From contig NZ_FOVN01000001.1 in assembly GCF_900115185.1 (NCBI RefSeq), forward strand, positions 62,001 through 126,000: DNA of 64,000 bases. Reading direction: 5' to 3'. The position numbers and the translations under genes were made by a program. The notes below the pieces were generated by a model, which did not search any database, had not been told where the DNA came from, and saw only the letters and a program-made list of their open reading frames with translations. Positions 48,949 through 57,708 of this stretch are shown here, one piece after another. Each line of letters starts with the position of its first letter. Within the stretch, counting starts at the first letter, position 1. The stretch comes from Algorimicrobium echini (GTDB lineage Bacteria > Bacteroidota > Bacteroidia > Flavobacteriales > Flavobacteriaceae).

Positions 48949-49753
48949 ACTTTTTAGACGATTGCTCCGTATAGTTGCAGCATTATTCGGTTTGTATATT
49001 TTGTCGCTAATTTTCATCTATGTTAAGCAAGAGCGTTTCTTTTTTAATCCGAAACATTTAGATGACAATTTTGTTTTTACCTTTAAGGAAGCTTTTGAAG
49101 AACTGACTATTCCTACAACAGAGACTGTTTCATTAAATGCACTATTGTTTAAAACCGAACAAACTAGAAAGGGTATTATTGTTTATTTTCATGGTAATGC
49201 AGGTGCTATTCATGATTGGGGAAAACGCGCACCACTTTACTTAAATAACGGTTATGATATTTTATTTTTTGATTATCGCAATTATGGAAAAAGTAATGGC
49301 AAATATTCTGAAGCACAGGAATTATTTAATGATGGACAGGCAGTTTATAATTACGTAAAAAAACGGTATTCAGAACGTGATATTGTACTTTTAGGATATT
49401 CATTGGGCTCTGGAATTGCAGCTTACGTGGCTTCTAAAAACAATCCGAAGCAACTTATTTTAAATGCACCATATTACTCATGGAAAACGCTTATTTCTGA
49501 AGAAATTGCACCACCTATTCCCTCCTTTTTAATAAAATATGATATTCCTACCTATCAGTTTATAACAGCTATAAAGTGTCCGATACGTATTTTTTATGGT
49601 ACACGAGATTTTCTTATTCATCCAGAAACGAATGCTAAAAAATTAAAAAATATAAATCCAGATAATATTACACTTTTTCCTATAATAGATGGTGGACATA
49701 ATGGATTACACATTACGAAACAGTATTATGATGAATTGAAGCAAATTCTTTAA
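48929..49753 (+). CDS. Membrane-anchored alpha/beta hydrolase
   Basis: A 274-residue serine hydrolase with an N-terminal membrane anchor (LLRIVAALFGLYILSLIFIYV). The oxyanion region is VYFHGNAGAIHDWG, the nucleophile elbow GYSLGSG (Ser), followed by FYGTRDFLIHPE (Asp) and DGGHNGL (His). It belongs to the ABHD13/BEM46-like group. No ATG is available, and the start is a TTG at 48929 inside the preceding gene. The 3' end overlaps the convergent gene by 4 nt. Confidence 0.87.
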   Translation: MKLNFPKLFRRLLRIVAALFGLYILSLIFIYVKQERFFFNPKHLDDNFVFTFKEAFEELTIPTTETVSLNALLFKTEQTRKGIIVYFHGNAGAIHDWGKRAPLYLNNGYDILFFDYRNYGKSNGKYSEAQELFNDGQAVYNYVKKRYSERDIVLLGYSLGSGIAAYVASKNNPKQLILNAPYYSWKTLISEEIAPPIPSFLIKYDIPTYQFITAIKCPIRIFYGTRDFLIHPETNAKKLKNINPDNITLFPIIDGGHNGLHITKQYYDELKQIL

Positions 49754-50529
49754 AAAAACAATTTAGCAATAAACATATCCACCACTTCAATTACAATAAG
49801 TATAATAATAATCCACTCCAATCTGCTACTCTCTTTATGGTCCATTATATCCTTAAAAAGTTCTAAATTCTCTTTAATAATATCAATTCTATCATGGATT
49901 AGGTTGTATCTATCCTTTAAATCGAAGGTTTGTTTTAAAGCTAAATTTAAGCGATTAAGTTGTTCGTCTTCCCAGGTACTTTCAGGCGAATCAAAAATAT
50001 ATAGGTTTTCGGAAATTTTATTCTTTATGTTTAATATTTTACCAATAACTCGCTTGAGTTGATTACCAGAAATATCTAATTTACCTTTTACTTCAAGGTA
50101 TTTGGTATGTTTATTAGTTTCAATTAAAAGAGATTCTGTAATGCTAGAGTAGGCATTTAATGCTACAGACTGTGAGGCATTCATTAGAACCAAGCGAATC
50201 ATTTCTGGATTAACTTCTGGAAGTATCACCTTTTCAAATTCTACTTTTAAGGTATCTTCAATAATATGAACGTGGATTGATTCGGACATGTCAACCGGAA
50301 TCATTTCCACACAAAATGGTTTTATTTGTTCAATATAATAGGATATTTCATCAGGATTCATGTTAAAAAAACTTACAATACCATAGTGAAAGAGGTACAT
50401 AAATTTCTCTGGCGTAACTTGATAAAATAATTCGTCACTATCTTGAAACAACAATTGGTATGCCAATTCCTGTTTGCTAAATTTTATATGAATAGTGCTC
50501 GCTACTTGATAAGCAACTGCTGTGTACAT
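49750..50529 (-). CDS. RMD1/DUF155 family membrane protein
   Basis: A 259-residue protein of the RMND1/Sif2 (DUF155) family: FYQVTPEKFMYLFHYGIVSFFN at the start, then LNLALKQTFDLKDRYNLIHDRIDIIKENLELFKDIMDHKESSRLEWIIIILIVIEVV, which is the family core with a C-terminal membrane anchor. Eukaryotic members act in mitochondrial translation or membrane organisation; the bacterial role is unknown. It follows the VOC gene with a 1-nt overlap. Confidence 0.88.
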   Translation of the reverse strand: MYTAVAYQVASTIHIKFSKQELAYQLLFQDSDELFYQVTPEKFMYLFHYGIVSFFNMNPDEISYYIEQIKPFCVEMIPVDMSESIHVHIIEDTLKVEFEKVILPEVNPEMIRLVLMNASQSVALNAYSSITESLLIETNKHTKYLEVKGKLDISGNQLKRVIGKILNIKNKISENLYIFDSPESTWEDEQLNRLNLALKQTFDLKDRYNLIHDRIDIIKENLELFKDIMDHKESSRLEWIIIILIVIEVVDMFIAKLFF

Positions 50530-50942
50530 TACTGTTTAAACGTCTCCGTTGGTTTTTTAAAGCATTTAAACTCTAGCATATAACCATTTGGATCTTGTAC
50601 AAAAAAGGATTTGTGTTGTCCTATTTTACCTTCTAAAAAAGTGCTTTCCGTAACCAGTTCTAAACCGGAATCTTGAAGTTTATTATAAATGTTTTTCCAA
50701 ACAATACTATCGACAATCACACCAAAATGAAAAGCTGGTAGAATTTTACCTTCAAACACATAATTTGGATTATTGAAATCGAATTTAGCAGCTTTAATGA
50801 AAGTTAATTGATGTCCAAATAAATTGATATCAATCCAGTTTTGGGTGTGCCTACCCATGGTTGCGCCAACACCATTTACATAAAAAGCTTTAGTATCCTT
50901 TATGCTTAAGCATGGTAATGACATGTGAAAAGATGTTTCCAT
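50529..50942 (-). CDS. VOC family (glyoxalase-like) protein
   Basis: A 137-residue protein with two beta-alpha-beta-beta-beta modules of the vicinal oxygen chelate fold. It has His in FHMSLPCLSI, HFGVIVDS, and the family end FFVQDPNGYMLEFKCFK with the C-terminal Glu metal ligand. The substrate is unknown. It shares a base with the DUF155 gene and follows a 76-residue protein gene by 11 bp. Confidence 0.9.
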   Translation of the reverse strand: METSFHMSLPCLSIKDTKAFYVNGVGATMGRHTQNWIDINLFGHQLTFIKAAKFDFNNPNYVFEGKILPAFHFGVIVDSIVWKNIYNKLQDSGLELVTESTFLEGKIGQHKSFFVQDPNGYMLEFKCFKKPTETFKQ

Positions 50943-50953
50943 ATATACAGAAA

Positions 50954-51184
50954 TTAAAGTGGTTTTAAACTCTCAACTCTATAAATCACTAAATCTTCAT
51001 CGGTAGGATCAGGCACTTCTACAAAAACAATTTTAAACTCCTGATCTATATAATTGTCGTCATTTTTTAAATCGTATTGTTTCAATACGCGTGGATGTAC
51101 TTCTTCAAAGGCTAATTCTTCTCCGTTATCAAACCAGAAAGTGAAATAACCATTTTCATAAGACTTAAAAACTGCTGTTCTCAT
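50954..51184 (-). CDS. Conserved small protein
   Basis: A 76-residue acidic protein with likely beta strands (VFKSYENGYFTFWFDNGEELAFEEVHPRVLKQYDL, FKIVFVEV, LVIYRVESLKPL). I do not know a named domain. It is 11 bp after the acidic-tail protein and in line with the polyamine genes, so it is probably expressed. No signal peptide or motif is visible. Confidence 0.7.
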   Translation of the reverse strand: MRTAVFKSYENGYFTFWFDNGEELAFEEVHPRVLKQYDLKNDDNYIDQEFKIVFVEVPDPTDEDLVIYRVESLKPL

Positions 51185-51195
51185 TTTAAAATGAA

Positions 51196-51528
51196 TTAAT
51201 CAATATCATCTTCAACGTCTTCATCCGTGAGTTCAATATCTGGATCTTGAACAGCTTCTGGATCAGAATCATCAAAATCTTCATAATCATCTTCGTCGTA
51301 GTTTTCCATCGTTACGGCTAACTTGGTACTCACTTTAACTAAATACTTCGTGTCGCTTGTTGTAACCTCAACAGCTTCTATGATTTCGTTTTTTGCATTT
51401 CTGAAGGAAACAATTTGATCTTCATCATAACCATCAGGATATTTTTCAACGAGTAGAGCTAAAATTTCTGGCGTTAACTTTTTAAAGTCTACGATTACAC
51501 GTTTTAAATTATCATTTCTATTTTTCAT
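51196..51528 (-). CDS. Conserved small protein with acidic tail
   Basis: A 110-residue protein. The N-terminal half (VIVDFKKLTPEILALLVEKYPDGYDEDQIVSFRNAKNEIIEAVEV) is well ordered, and from about residue 75 the sequence is almost all Asp and Glu (YDEDDYEDFDD and on). It resembles uncharacterised proteins conserved in Flavobacteriaceae. The acidic tail may bind basic proteins or RNA-related partners, but nothing specific is visible. Confidence 0.75.
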   Translation of the reverse strand: MKNRNDNLKRVIVDFKKLTPEILALLVEKYPDGYDEDQIVSFRNAKNEIIEAVEVTTSDTKYLVKVSTKLAVTMENYDEDDYEDFDDSDPEAVQDPDIELTDEDVEDDID

Positions 51529-51570
51529 TACTTGGGCAATTATTTATACTTTTTTAAAAAAATAAAGTTA

Positions 51571-53106
51571 CTATTTATTGTGATTAATTCGGATAACATC
51601 GTAAAAATCTTTTCGTCTGTCTTTCAAATTTTTAACAGCGCCATGCGAATGAAGTTCGCGTAAGAGGCTCAAATCAACGTCAGCTACAAGAATCATTTCA
51701 GTATTTGGTGTTGCTTCTGCTTTTATTCCATTACTAGGAAATGAAAAATCGCAAGGTGTAAATACAGCTGATTGCGCATATTGAATATCCATATTATTAA
51801 CATTTGGTAAGTTACCAACACTACCAGAAATTGCAACATAACATTCATTTTCTACAGCTCGTGCCTGTGCGCATAATCTAACACGTGAGTAGCCGTTTTG
51901 AGTATCTGTTAAAAACGGAACAAACAGAATATCCATACCTTCGTCTGCTAATAAACGTGATAATTCTGGAAATTCAGAATCATAACAGATTAAAATACCT
52001 ATTTTTCCTGAATCGGTTTCAAACGTTTGTAATTTATTACCACGTTGCATACCCCAAACTTTAGCTTCGTCTGGTGTTACATGAATTTTTTCATAACGCT
52101 CTACACTCCCATCACGACGACACAAATAACCTACATTATACAAATCGTCACCTACTAATTCAGGCATACTCCCTGAAATAATGTTAATATTGTAAGAAAT
52201 GGATAATTGTTTCAACTTGTTAACAATGGTTTCGGTAAATTTTGCCAACTCACGAATAGCATCTGGTTCGTGCATGTGATTAAATTCTGCCATTAATGGA
52301 GCATTGAAAAATTCTGGAAAAACTGCAAAATCTGAACGGTAAGCAGATACGCTATCAATAAAATATTCCACTTGTTGCATCAATTCATCCAAACCAGAAT
52401 AGGTTCTCATTTGCCATTGAATAAGGCCTAAACGCACAATTGTTTTAACGGTACTTGCTTTTTTATTTGGTTTGGTATAGTAAATATTATCCCATTCCAT
52501 TAAAACAGCATATTCATTAGAGGCAGTATCACCTTCTAAATACCCTTTTAAAATACGTACTGGATGAAAATCATTTGAAATTTGAAAGTTTAAAACCGGA
52601 TCATGGATTTCTTTTCGCTTTACTTTTTCAAAATATTCTTTAGGTGTTAAGTCTTTATGCTGGTGGTAATTTGGCATTCGTCCACCAAAAACAATCCCTT
52701 TTAAATTAAGGTTTTCACAAACTTCTTTGCGGTAATCATAAAGACGCCTTCCTAATCGTAGTCCACGGTATTTCGGTTTAATAAACACATCGATACCGTA
52801 TAACACATCGCCATTTTTGTTGTGATTTTTGAAAGATTCACCAGCTATAATATCCTCATAGGTATGCTCATCGTCAATAGTATCAAAATCAACAATTATG
52901 GATAATGCACAGCCTGCAATATCACCATCAATTTTAATAACGACTTGTCCTTCGGGAAATTTTCTGGTTAAATCTTCTATGTGGTGTTTTTTCCAATAGG
53001 AATTTAAAACACCTCCATAGGCCTCTAATGTTGCCGATTTTAATTCTTCATAATCGTCAACCGTGAGGTATTTTAATTCAATATTTTCTATTTTTTGCGA
53101 TTTCAT
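51571..53106 (-). CDS. GNAT acetyltransferase fused to a carbon-nitrogen hydrolase
   Basis: A 511-residue two-domain protein. The N-terminal GNAT domain (about 1-215) has IKPKYRGLRLGRRLYDYR, the acetyl-CoA-binding loop. The C-terminal nitrilase-type amidase (about 225-500) has the catalytic triad Glu (VFPEFFNAP), Lys (YEKIHVTPDE) and Cys (LICYDSEFPE). The amidase resembles N-carbamoylputrescine amidases. It follows the deoxyhypusine-synthase-like gene by 1 nt, so it is part of the polyamine operon. The GNAT domain may acetylate a polyamine; that is inferred from the neighbourhood. Confidence 0.88.
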   Translation of the reverse strand: MKSQKIENIELKYLTVDDYEELKSATLEAYGGVLNSYWKKHHIEDLTRKFPEGQVVIKIDGDIAGCALSIIVDFDTIDDEHTYEDIIAGESFKNHNKNGDVLYGIDVFIKPKYRGLRLGRRLYDYRKEVCENLNLKGIVFGGRMPNYHQHKDLTPKEYFEKVKRKEIHDPVLNFQISNDFHPVRILKGYLEGDTASNEYAVLMEWDNIYYTKPNKKASTVKTIVRLGLIQWQMRTYSGLDELMQQVEYFIDSVSAYRSDFAVFPEFFNAPLMAEFNHMHEPDAIRELAKFTETIVNKLKQLSISYNINIISGSMPELVGDDLYNVGYLCRRDGSVERYEKIHVTPDEAKVWGMQRGNKLQTFETDSGKIGILICYDSEFPELSRLLADEGMDILFVPFLTDTQNGYSRVRLCAQARAVENECYVAISGSVGNLPNVNNMDIQYAQSAVFTPCDFSFPSNGIKAEATPNTEMILVADVDLSLLRELHSHGAVKNLKDRRKDFYDVIRINHNK

Positions 53107-53107
53107 G

Positions 53108-54082
53108 TTACATTCCTAGCAGGTAAGCAAAAACCAATGGTGCTACAATAGTTGCATCACTTTCAATTATAAATTTTGGCGTATTGATATCTAATTTACC
53201 CCAAGTAATTTTTTCGTTTGGTACGGCTCCAGAATAAGAACCATAACTAGTTGTTGAATCACTAATTTGACAAAAATAACTCCAAAAAGGTGTTTCTGTA
53301 CGCTCCATATCTTGATACAGCATTGGCACAACACATATAGGAAAATCGCCAGCAATACCACCTCCTATTTGGAAGAAACCAATACCGTTTTCTGAGTTAT
53401 CGGTATACCAGTCTGCTAAAAATGTCATATATTCTATTCCAGATTTCATGGTATTTGCTTTCAATTCGCCTTTTAATACATAGCTAGCAAAAATATTACC
53501 CATCGTACTGTCTTCCCATCCTGGACAAATAATTGGCAAGTTTTTTTCGGCAGCCGCATACATCCAAGAATCTTTAATATCAATTTCATAATACTCCTCT
53601 AAAACGCCAGAAAGCAGGAGTTTGTACATGTATTCATGTGGTAAATAACGTTCGCCATTAGCTTCGGCATCTTTCCAGATTTTTACAATATGCTCTTGAA
53701 TTCGTCGGAAAGCTTCTTCCTCTGGAATACAGGTATCAGTAACACGATTTAATCCTTTTTCCAATAAATCCCACTCATCTTGAGGTGTTAAATCGCGATA
53801 ATTTGGCACACGTTTGTAATGTGAATGTGCTACCAAATTCATAATATCTTCTTCCAGATTTGCTCCTGTACAAGAAATAATTTGCACCTTATCTTGACGT
53901 ATCATTTCGGCAAATATTTTACCTATTTCAGCTGTACTCATAGCTCCAGCAAGTGACACCAACATTTTAGCGCCATTATTTAACTGTTCTTCATACCCTT
54001 TGGCAGCATCTACCAAAGCGGCTGCGTTAAAGTGCAAATAATACTTTTCTATAAATTTTGATATATCTCCTTTAGTTGTCAT
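53108..54082 (-). CDS. Deoxyhypusine-synthase-like protein (possible homospermidine synthase)
   Basis: A 324-residue member of the deoxyhypusine synthase family. The catalytic Lys region is PNEKITWGKL, and NAD-binding segments include SLAGAMSTAEIG and SCTGANLEED. Bacteria lack the eIF5A substrate of true deoxyhypusine synthase. Relatives in bacteria make sym-homospermidine from putrescine, a polyamine typical of flavobacteria. The start at 54082 (MTTKGDISKF) overlaps the agmatinase stop by 11 nt; the longer frame to 54166 looks spurious. It is in operon with arginine decarboxylase and agmatinase, which supply putrescine. Confidence 0.85.
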   Translation of the reverse strand: MTTKGDISKFIEKYYLHFNAAALVDAAKGYEEQLNNGAKMLVSLAGAMSTAEIGKIFAEMIRQDKVQIISCTGANLEEDIMNLVAHSHYKRVPNYRDLTPQDEWDLLEKGLNRVTDTCIPEEEAFRRIQEHIVKIWKDAEANGERYLPHEYMYKLLLSGVLEEYYEIDIKDSWMYAAAEKNLPIICPGWEDSTMGNIFASYVLKGELKANTMKSGIEYMTFLADWYTDNSENGIGFFQIGGGIAGDFPICVVPMLYQDMERTETPFWSYFCQISDSTTSYGSYSGAVPNEKITWGKLDINTPKFIIESDATIVAPLVFAYLLGM

Positions 54083-55013
54083 CGTCTTCATTAAATTTAG
54101 AAAATTTGTTCGTGTTTTCTTTTGATTCATTAAAATTATTATCGAAACTATCTTCCGCTGCGTCATCTAAAAACTTATAAGATAACATTTTGTAATATAG
54201 CTTGGCTGCTAAAAAATCGGAAGAACGTTCATTTTCATTTGGACATAATTCCACTATGTCAAAGCCTACTACATTCTTTTCAGCAAAAACTTGGCGTAAA
54301 AACTCCAGAGTTTCATACCAAAGCAAACCACCAGGCTCTGGTGTTCCTGTACTTGGCATAATGGAGGGATCAAATGCATCCAAATCTATTGTAATGAAAA
54401 CGTTTTCTGTCATCTGATCGATTGCCGAATCCATCCACGTATCATCTACGGCCATGTCATGAGCAAAATACGTTTTATCGAAATCCATAACGGTTGTTTC
54501 GATAACATCCATACTACGAATACCAACTTGAATTAAATTAGCTGTTTGGCTAGCTTCATAAAGTGCGCAAGCATGATTACATGTGCTTCCATGATAGTCT
54601 TTACGTAAATCGGCATGGGCATCCAATTGCAAAACTGTTAGGTTATCAAAACATTCGTTAAAAGCTCTAATAGTTCCAATAGAAATAGAATGCTCACCAC
54701 CAAAAGCCGTTACAAATTTGTTACGCTTAATATATTTTTTTGTCGCCTCATGAACCGCATCTACCATACGTTCTGGCGATTCATTTTCGGTTACAGGTTT
54801 TGCTAAATAAACCCCTTGTTTATATACCTCGGTTCCTGTTTCAATATCATAAAGCTCCATATTTTCTGAAGCATTTAAAAAGGCTTCCGGACCTTTATCA
54901 GCTCCTTTTTGCCAAGTACTTGTACCGTCATATGGTACGGGAATTAGTACAATTTTTGAGCTTTCTAGTTTAGAATACTGCTCTTCTATTCCTGCATACG
55001 TTTTATTGTCCAT
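54072..55013 (-). CDS. speB: Agmatinase
   Basis: A 313-residue ureohydrolase. The manganese-binding motifs are GGEHSIS, DAHADLR and DLDAFDPSIMPSTGTPEPGG, as in agmatinase and arginase. It converts agmatine to putrescine and urea. It overlaps the arginine decarboxylase gene by 11 nt and the deoxyhypusine-synthase-like gene by 11 nt, so the three are translationally coupled. The C-terminal tail (DSFDNNFNESKENTNKF) is longer and more acidic than usual. Confidence 0.93.
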   Translation of the reverse strand: MDNKTYAGIEEQYSKLESSKIVLIPVPYDGTSTWQKGADKGPEAFLNASENMELYDIETGTEVYKQGVYLAKPVTENESPERMVDAVHEATKKYIKRNKFVTAFGGEHSISIGTIRAFNECFDNLTVLQLDAHADLRKDYHGSTCNHACALYEASQTANLIQVGIRSMDVIETTVMDFDKTYFAHDMAVDDTWMDSAIDQMTENVFITIDLDAFDPSIMPSTGTPEPGGLLWYETLEFLRQVFAEKNVVGFDIVELCPNENERSSDFLAAKLYYKMLSYKFLDDAAEDSFDNNFNESKENTNKFSKFNEDDDN

Positions 55014-56403
55014 GGTAACCTAAAATTTTAAGTAAGTCTTCACTTTTTTGTTGTTCGCTAAATAATTTTGTGGTGATGTTGCCATCAGCATCTTTATTAA
55101 TTAAAATATGTTTTGGTGATGGTATTAAGCAATGCTGTAATCCGCCAAATCCACCAATTGTTTCTTGATAAGCTCCAGTATTAAAAAAACCTATATAAAG
55201 TGGTTTATCTTTATTGTATTTTGGCAAATAAATAGCATTCATATGCTGTTCGCTATTATAATAATCATCACTGTCACAGGTTAAGCCTCCTAAAAGCACG
55301 CGTTCATAACTATCATACCAGCGGTTAATTGGCAGCATGATAAATCGTTTATTAATAGCCCAAGTATCTGGTAAGGTAGTTATAAATGATGAGTTAATCA
55401 TGTTCCACTTTTCACGATCGTTTTGTTGTTTTTGGTATAATACCTCATAAATAGCACCACCACTTTCGCCAACAGTAAAACTTCCAAACTCTGTAAAGAT
55501 ATTTGGTACAGCTACATCTTCATTTTCGCAAGCTAATTTTATCTGATTAATAATTTCATCAATCATATACTCATAATCAAAATCAAACGCTAGTGAATTT
55601 TTTATGGGAAATCCACCACCAATATTCAAGCTGTCTAGTGAAGGGCAAATTTTCTTTAAACTGGTGTACACTTTTAAACACTTTGCCAATTCATTCCAAT
55701 AATAAGCATTATCACGAATACCTGTATTAATGAAAAAGTGCAGCATTTTAAGCTTTACTTTTTTATTGTCTTGAATTTGATTTTTATAAAAAGGCACAAT
55801 ATTTTTGTAGCCAATACCTAGCCGTGAGGTATAGAACTCAAATTTTGGTTCTTCTTCTGATGCAATACGAATTCCAATATTATATTTGCCATTAATTTCT
55901 TCTGAAAGCAAGTCAATTTCCTCATAATTATCAATAATAGGAATACAGTTTTTCTGTCCGTTATTAATTAACCTTGCAATATTGGTTACGTATTGAGATC
56001 GTTTAAACCCATTGCTAATAACATAGGTTTTATCTGTAATTTTACCTTCGGCTTTTAGGCTTTCAACAATATCTATATCAAAAGCTGATGATGTTTCTAT
56101 ATGAATATCATTTGTTAAGGCTTCATCTAAAACATGCTTAAAGTGCGAACTTTTAGTACAGTAACAATAATTATACTTGCCTTTGTATTTATTATTTTTT
56201 ATGGCTTTTGCAAACCAACCTTTAGCACGTTGAATATTGTTGGATATTTGTGGCAAGTAGGTAAATTTTAAAGGCGCTCCATAATCTTCAACCAATTGCA
56301 TTAGGTCTACATCGTGGAATTCTAGGGTTTTATCTTCCAGTTTGAATTCTTCTTGTGGAAAATCAAAAGTTTGACTGATTAAGTCAATATATTTTGTGTT
56401 CAT
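55003..56403 (-). CDS. speA: Arginine decarboxylase (alanine-racemase-fold, PLP)
   Basis: A 466-residue PLP enzyme of the fold-type III decarboxylase family. The PLP lysine is in CYCTKSSHFKHV, glycine-rich LNIGGGFPI binds the phosphate, and SFTVGESGG and GGLTCDSDDYY follow (the Cys-Asp active-site pair). The length is shorter than E. coli SpeA and matches the Bacteroidota type. It makes agmatine, which SpeB then cleaves. It opens the polyamine operon. The 336-bp leader region upstream has two hairpins. Confidence 0.92.
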   Translation of the reverse strand: MNTKYIDLISQTFDFPQEEFKLEDKTLEFHDVDLMQLVEDYGAPLKFTYLPQISNNIQRAKGWFAKAIKNNKYKGKYNYCYCTKSSHFKHVLDEALTNDIHIETSSAFDIDIVESLKAEGKITDKTYVISNGFKRSQYVTNIARLINNGQKNCIPIIDNYEEIDLLSEEINGKYNIGIRIASEEEPKFEFYTSRLGIGYKNIVPFYKNQIQDNKKVKLKMLHFFINTGIRDNAYYWNELAKCLKVYTSLKKICPSLDSLNIGGGFPIKNSLAFDFDYEYMIDEIINQIKLACENEDVAVPNIFTEFGSFTVGESGGAIYEVLYQKQQNDREKWNMINSSFITTLPDTWAINKRFIMLPINRWYDSYERVLLGGLTCDSDDYYNSEQHMNAIYLPKYNKDKPLYIGFFNTGAYQETIGGFGGLQHCLIPSPKHILINKDADGNITTKLFSEQQKSEDLLKILGYHGQ

Positions 56404-56739
56404 TAATTTTGATGTTTAAAATTTAAAGGTACGAACTGATTTTTTTTTCAGCGATAATATAACATTAAATTATAAAACTATCAAACTTGAATTTGAGGAT
56501 GAGTCGTAGGAATAAAGCCAAATAAATGTTGGCTTGAAGCAATATAAGAAACGGAAGTTAGCTCTAAAATTCGGTTACTTAATCTGTAAGCGGCTTTTGA
56601 AAATGACTTCCTGAAAGTCAAAAGCCCGAAAATAAAAACAGTTTTCAATTTGTTCAGCTAAATGCTCTGCAAATGAAATATATTTTTTTGAATTTCAGGC
56701 TTTTTTTGTTTATTTTTTTTAATGCGTCAACCTGCTGTT
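56404..56739. other. Intergenic region upstream of the polyamine operon
   Basis: No gene seen. Two hairpins are visible: AAGCCAA / TTGGCTT (56515-56535, perfect 7 bp, 7-nt loop), and a 9-bp stem GGCTTTTGA / TCAAAAGCC (56592-56626) enclosing a second short stem. Neither is followed by a T run on the minus strand. They may belong to a leader or a small RNA, and no known riboswitch is recognised. Confidence 0.4.
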
Positions 56740-57615
56740 TTACAACATTTTAAGCGTGTTAATCTCTTGAATTGTAAGATGTTTCCAATGACCTCTTGGA
56801 ATATCTTTCTTGGTAAGATGGGCAATGGCTACACAATCAATTTTGATTATATCGTATTTTAAATACTCAAAGATGGTACGGATAATTGTATTACCTGTAT
56901 TTTTAATCTTCAAACCAATTAAATTTTTACTCTGACCTTCAATATAGCTAATCTCTTCAACAGGGACCAATTTACCATCAATTTTTAAACCTTCTTGAAT
57001 ACTCTTTAGGTCTTCAAATTTTAGGTTTTTATCCAATTCCACTTGAAATAAACGTGCAACACCATGTTTAGAATTTGTAAATTTCTTTACTATATCTTCA
57101 TCATTAGTAAATAATAATAAACCGGTTGAATTTCGCCCTAAACGTCCTATTGGCTTAATACGCGAATCGGTAGCGTTTGCCACTAAATCCATAACCGTTC
57201 TTCCTTTTCCTTCGCTAGTTGTTGTAGCAAAACCTTTTGGTTTGTTCAATAAAACATAGGCTTTTTTTTCAGGGTTTATACGTCTGCCATCGTAACGAAC
57301 ATCGTCTTCTAGTTTTACTTTATAACCCATTTCTACAACCGTTTTTCCATTAACGGTTACGAGTCCTATAGCAATATGCTCATCGGCCTCTCTACGGGAA
57401 CAAATTCCAGAATTAGCAATGTATTTATTTAATCGGATTTCTCCAGAATCACTTTTTTTATTGGCTACGGATTTCGGTTTTACAGGCGCATTTCCTCTGG
57501 CAAAACTTTTACTTTTATTGTTATTTGCTCCTCTACCAGAAACTTTATCCTTTCCGTTTTGCTGTCCTCTTCCTGCGGATTTTCCTTTTCCGCCACTTCC
57601 TTGCTGTCTGCTCAT
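56740..57615 (-). CDS. rluB: RluB-type 23S rRNA pseudouridine synthase
   Basis: A 291-residue enzyme. Residues 1-58 are a low-complexity basic Gly/Lys/Ser/Asn tail. An S4 RNA-binding domain follows (IRLNKYIANSGICSRREADEHI, about 62-83), then the RsuA/RluB catalytic domain with the active-site Asp in RIKPIGRLGRNSTGLLLFTND (family GRLDxxTxGLLLLTND). Here the position expected for the catalytic Asp in GRLD reads Asn-containing GRLGRNST, so the usual Asp appears to be missing or replaced. A pseudouridine synthase role at 23S rRNA is likely by family, but activity needs checking. Confidence 0.8.
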   Translation of the reverse strand: MSRQQGSGGKGKSAGRGQQNGKDKVSGRGANNNKSKSFARGNAPVKPKSVANKKSDSGEIRLNKYIANSGICSRREADEHIAIGLVTVNGKTVVEMGYKVKLEDDVRYDGRRINPEKKAYVLLNKPKGFATTTSEGKGRTVMDLVANATDSRIKPIGRLGRNSTGLLLFTNDEDIVKKFTNSKHGVARLFQVELDKNLKFEDLKSIQEGLKIDGKLVPVEEISYIEGQSKNLIGLKIKNTGNTIIRTIFEYLKYDIIKIDCVAIAHLTKKDIPRGHWKHLTIQEINTLKML

Positions 57616-57708
57616 GATTACTAAATTTTAGGCAAAGGTAATACAATAGTTGACATTTTAATGTATTAACCATCAGATTCAATGAGCTAAACTGCGATTA
57701 AAAATTTA

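Noticed and set aside
51571-53106. The GNAT-amidase gene as a frameshift fusion or assembly artefact
   Set aside because: The frame is continuous across both domains with normal composition, and this fusion is, as far as I recall, known in bacteria.
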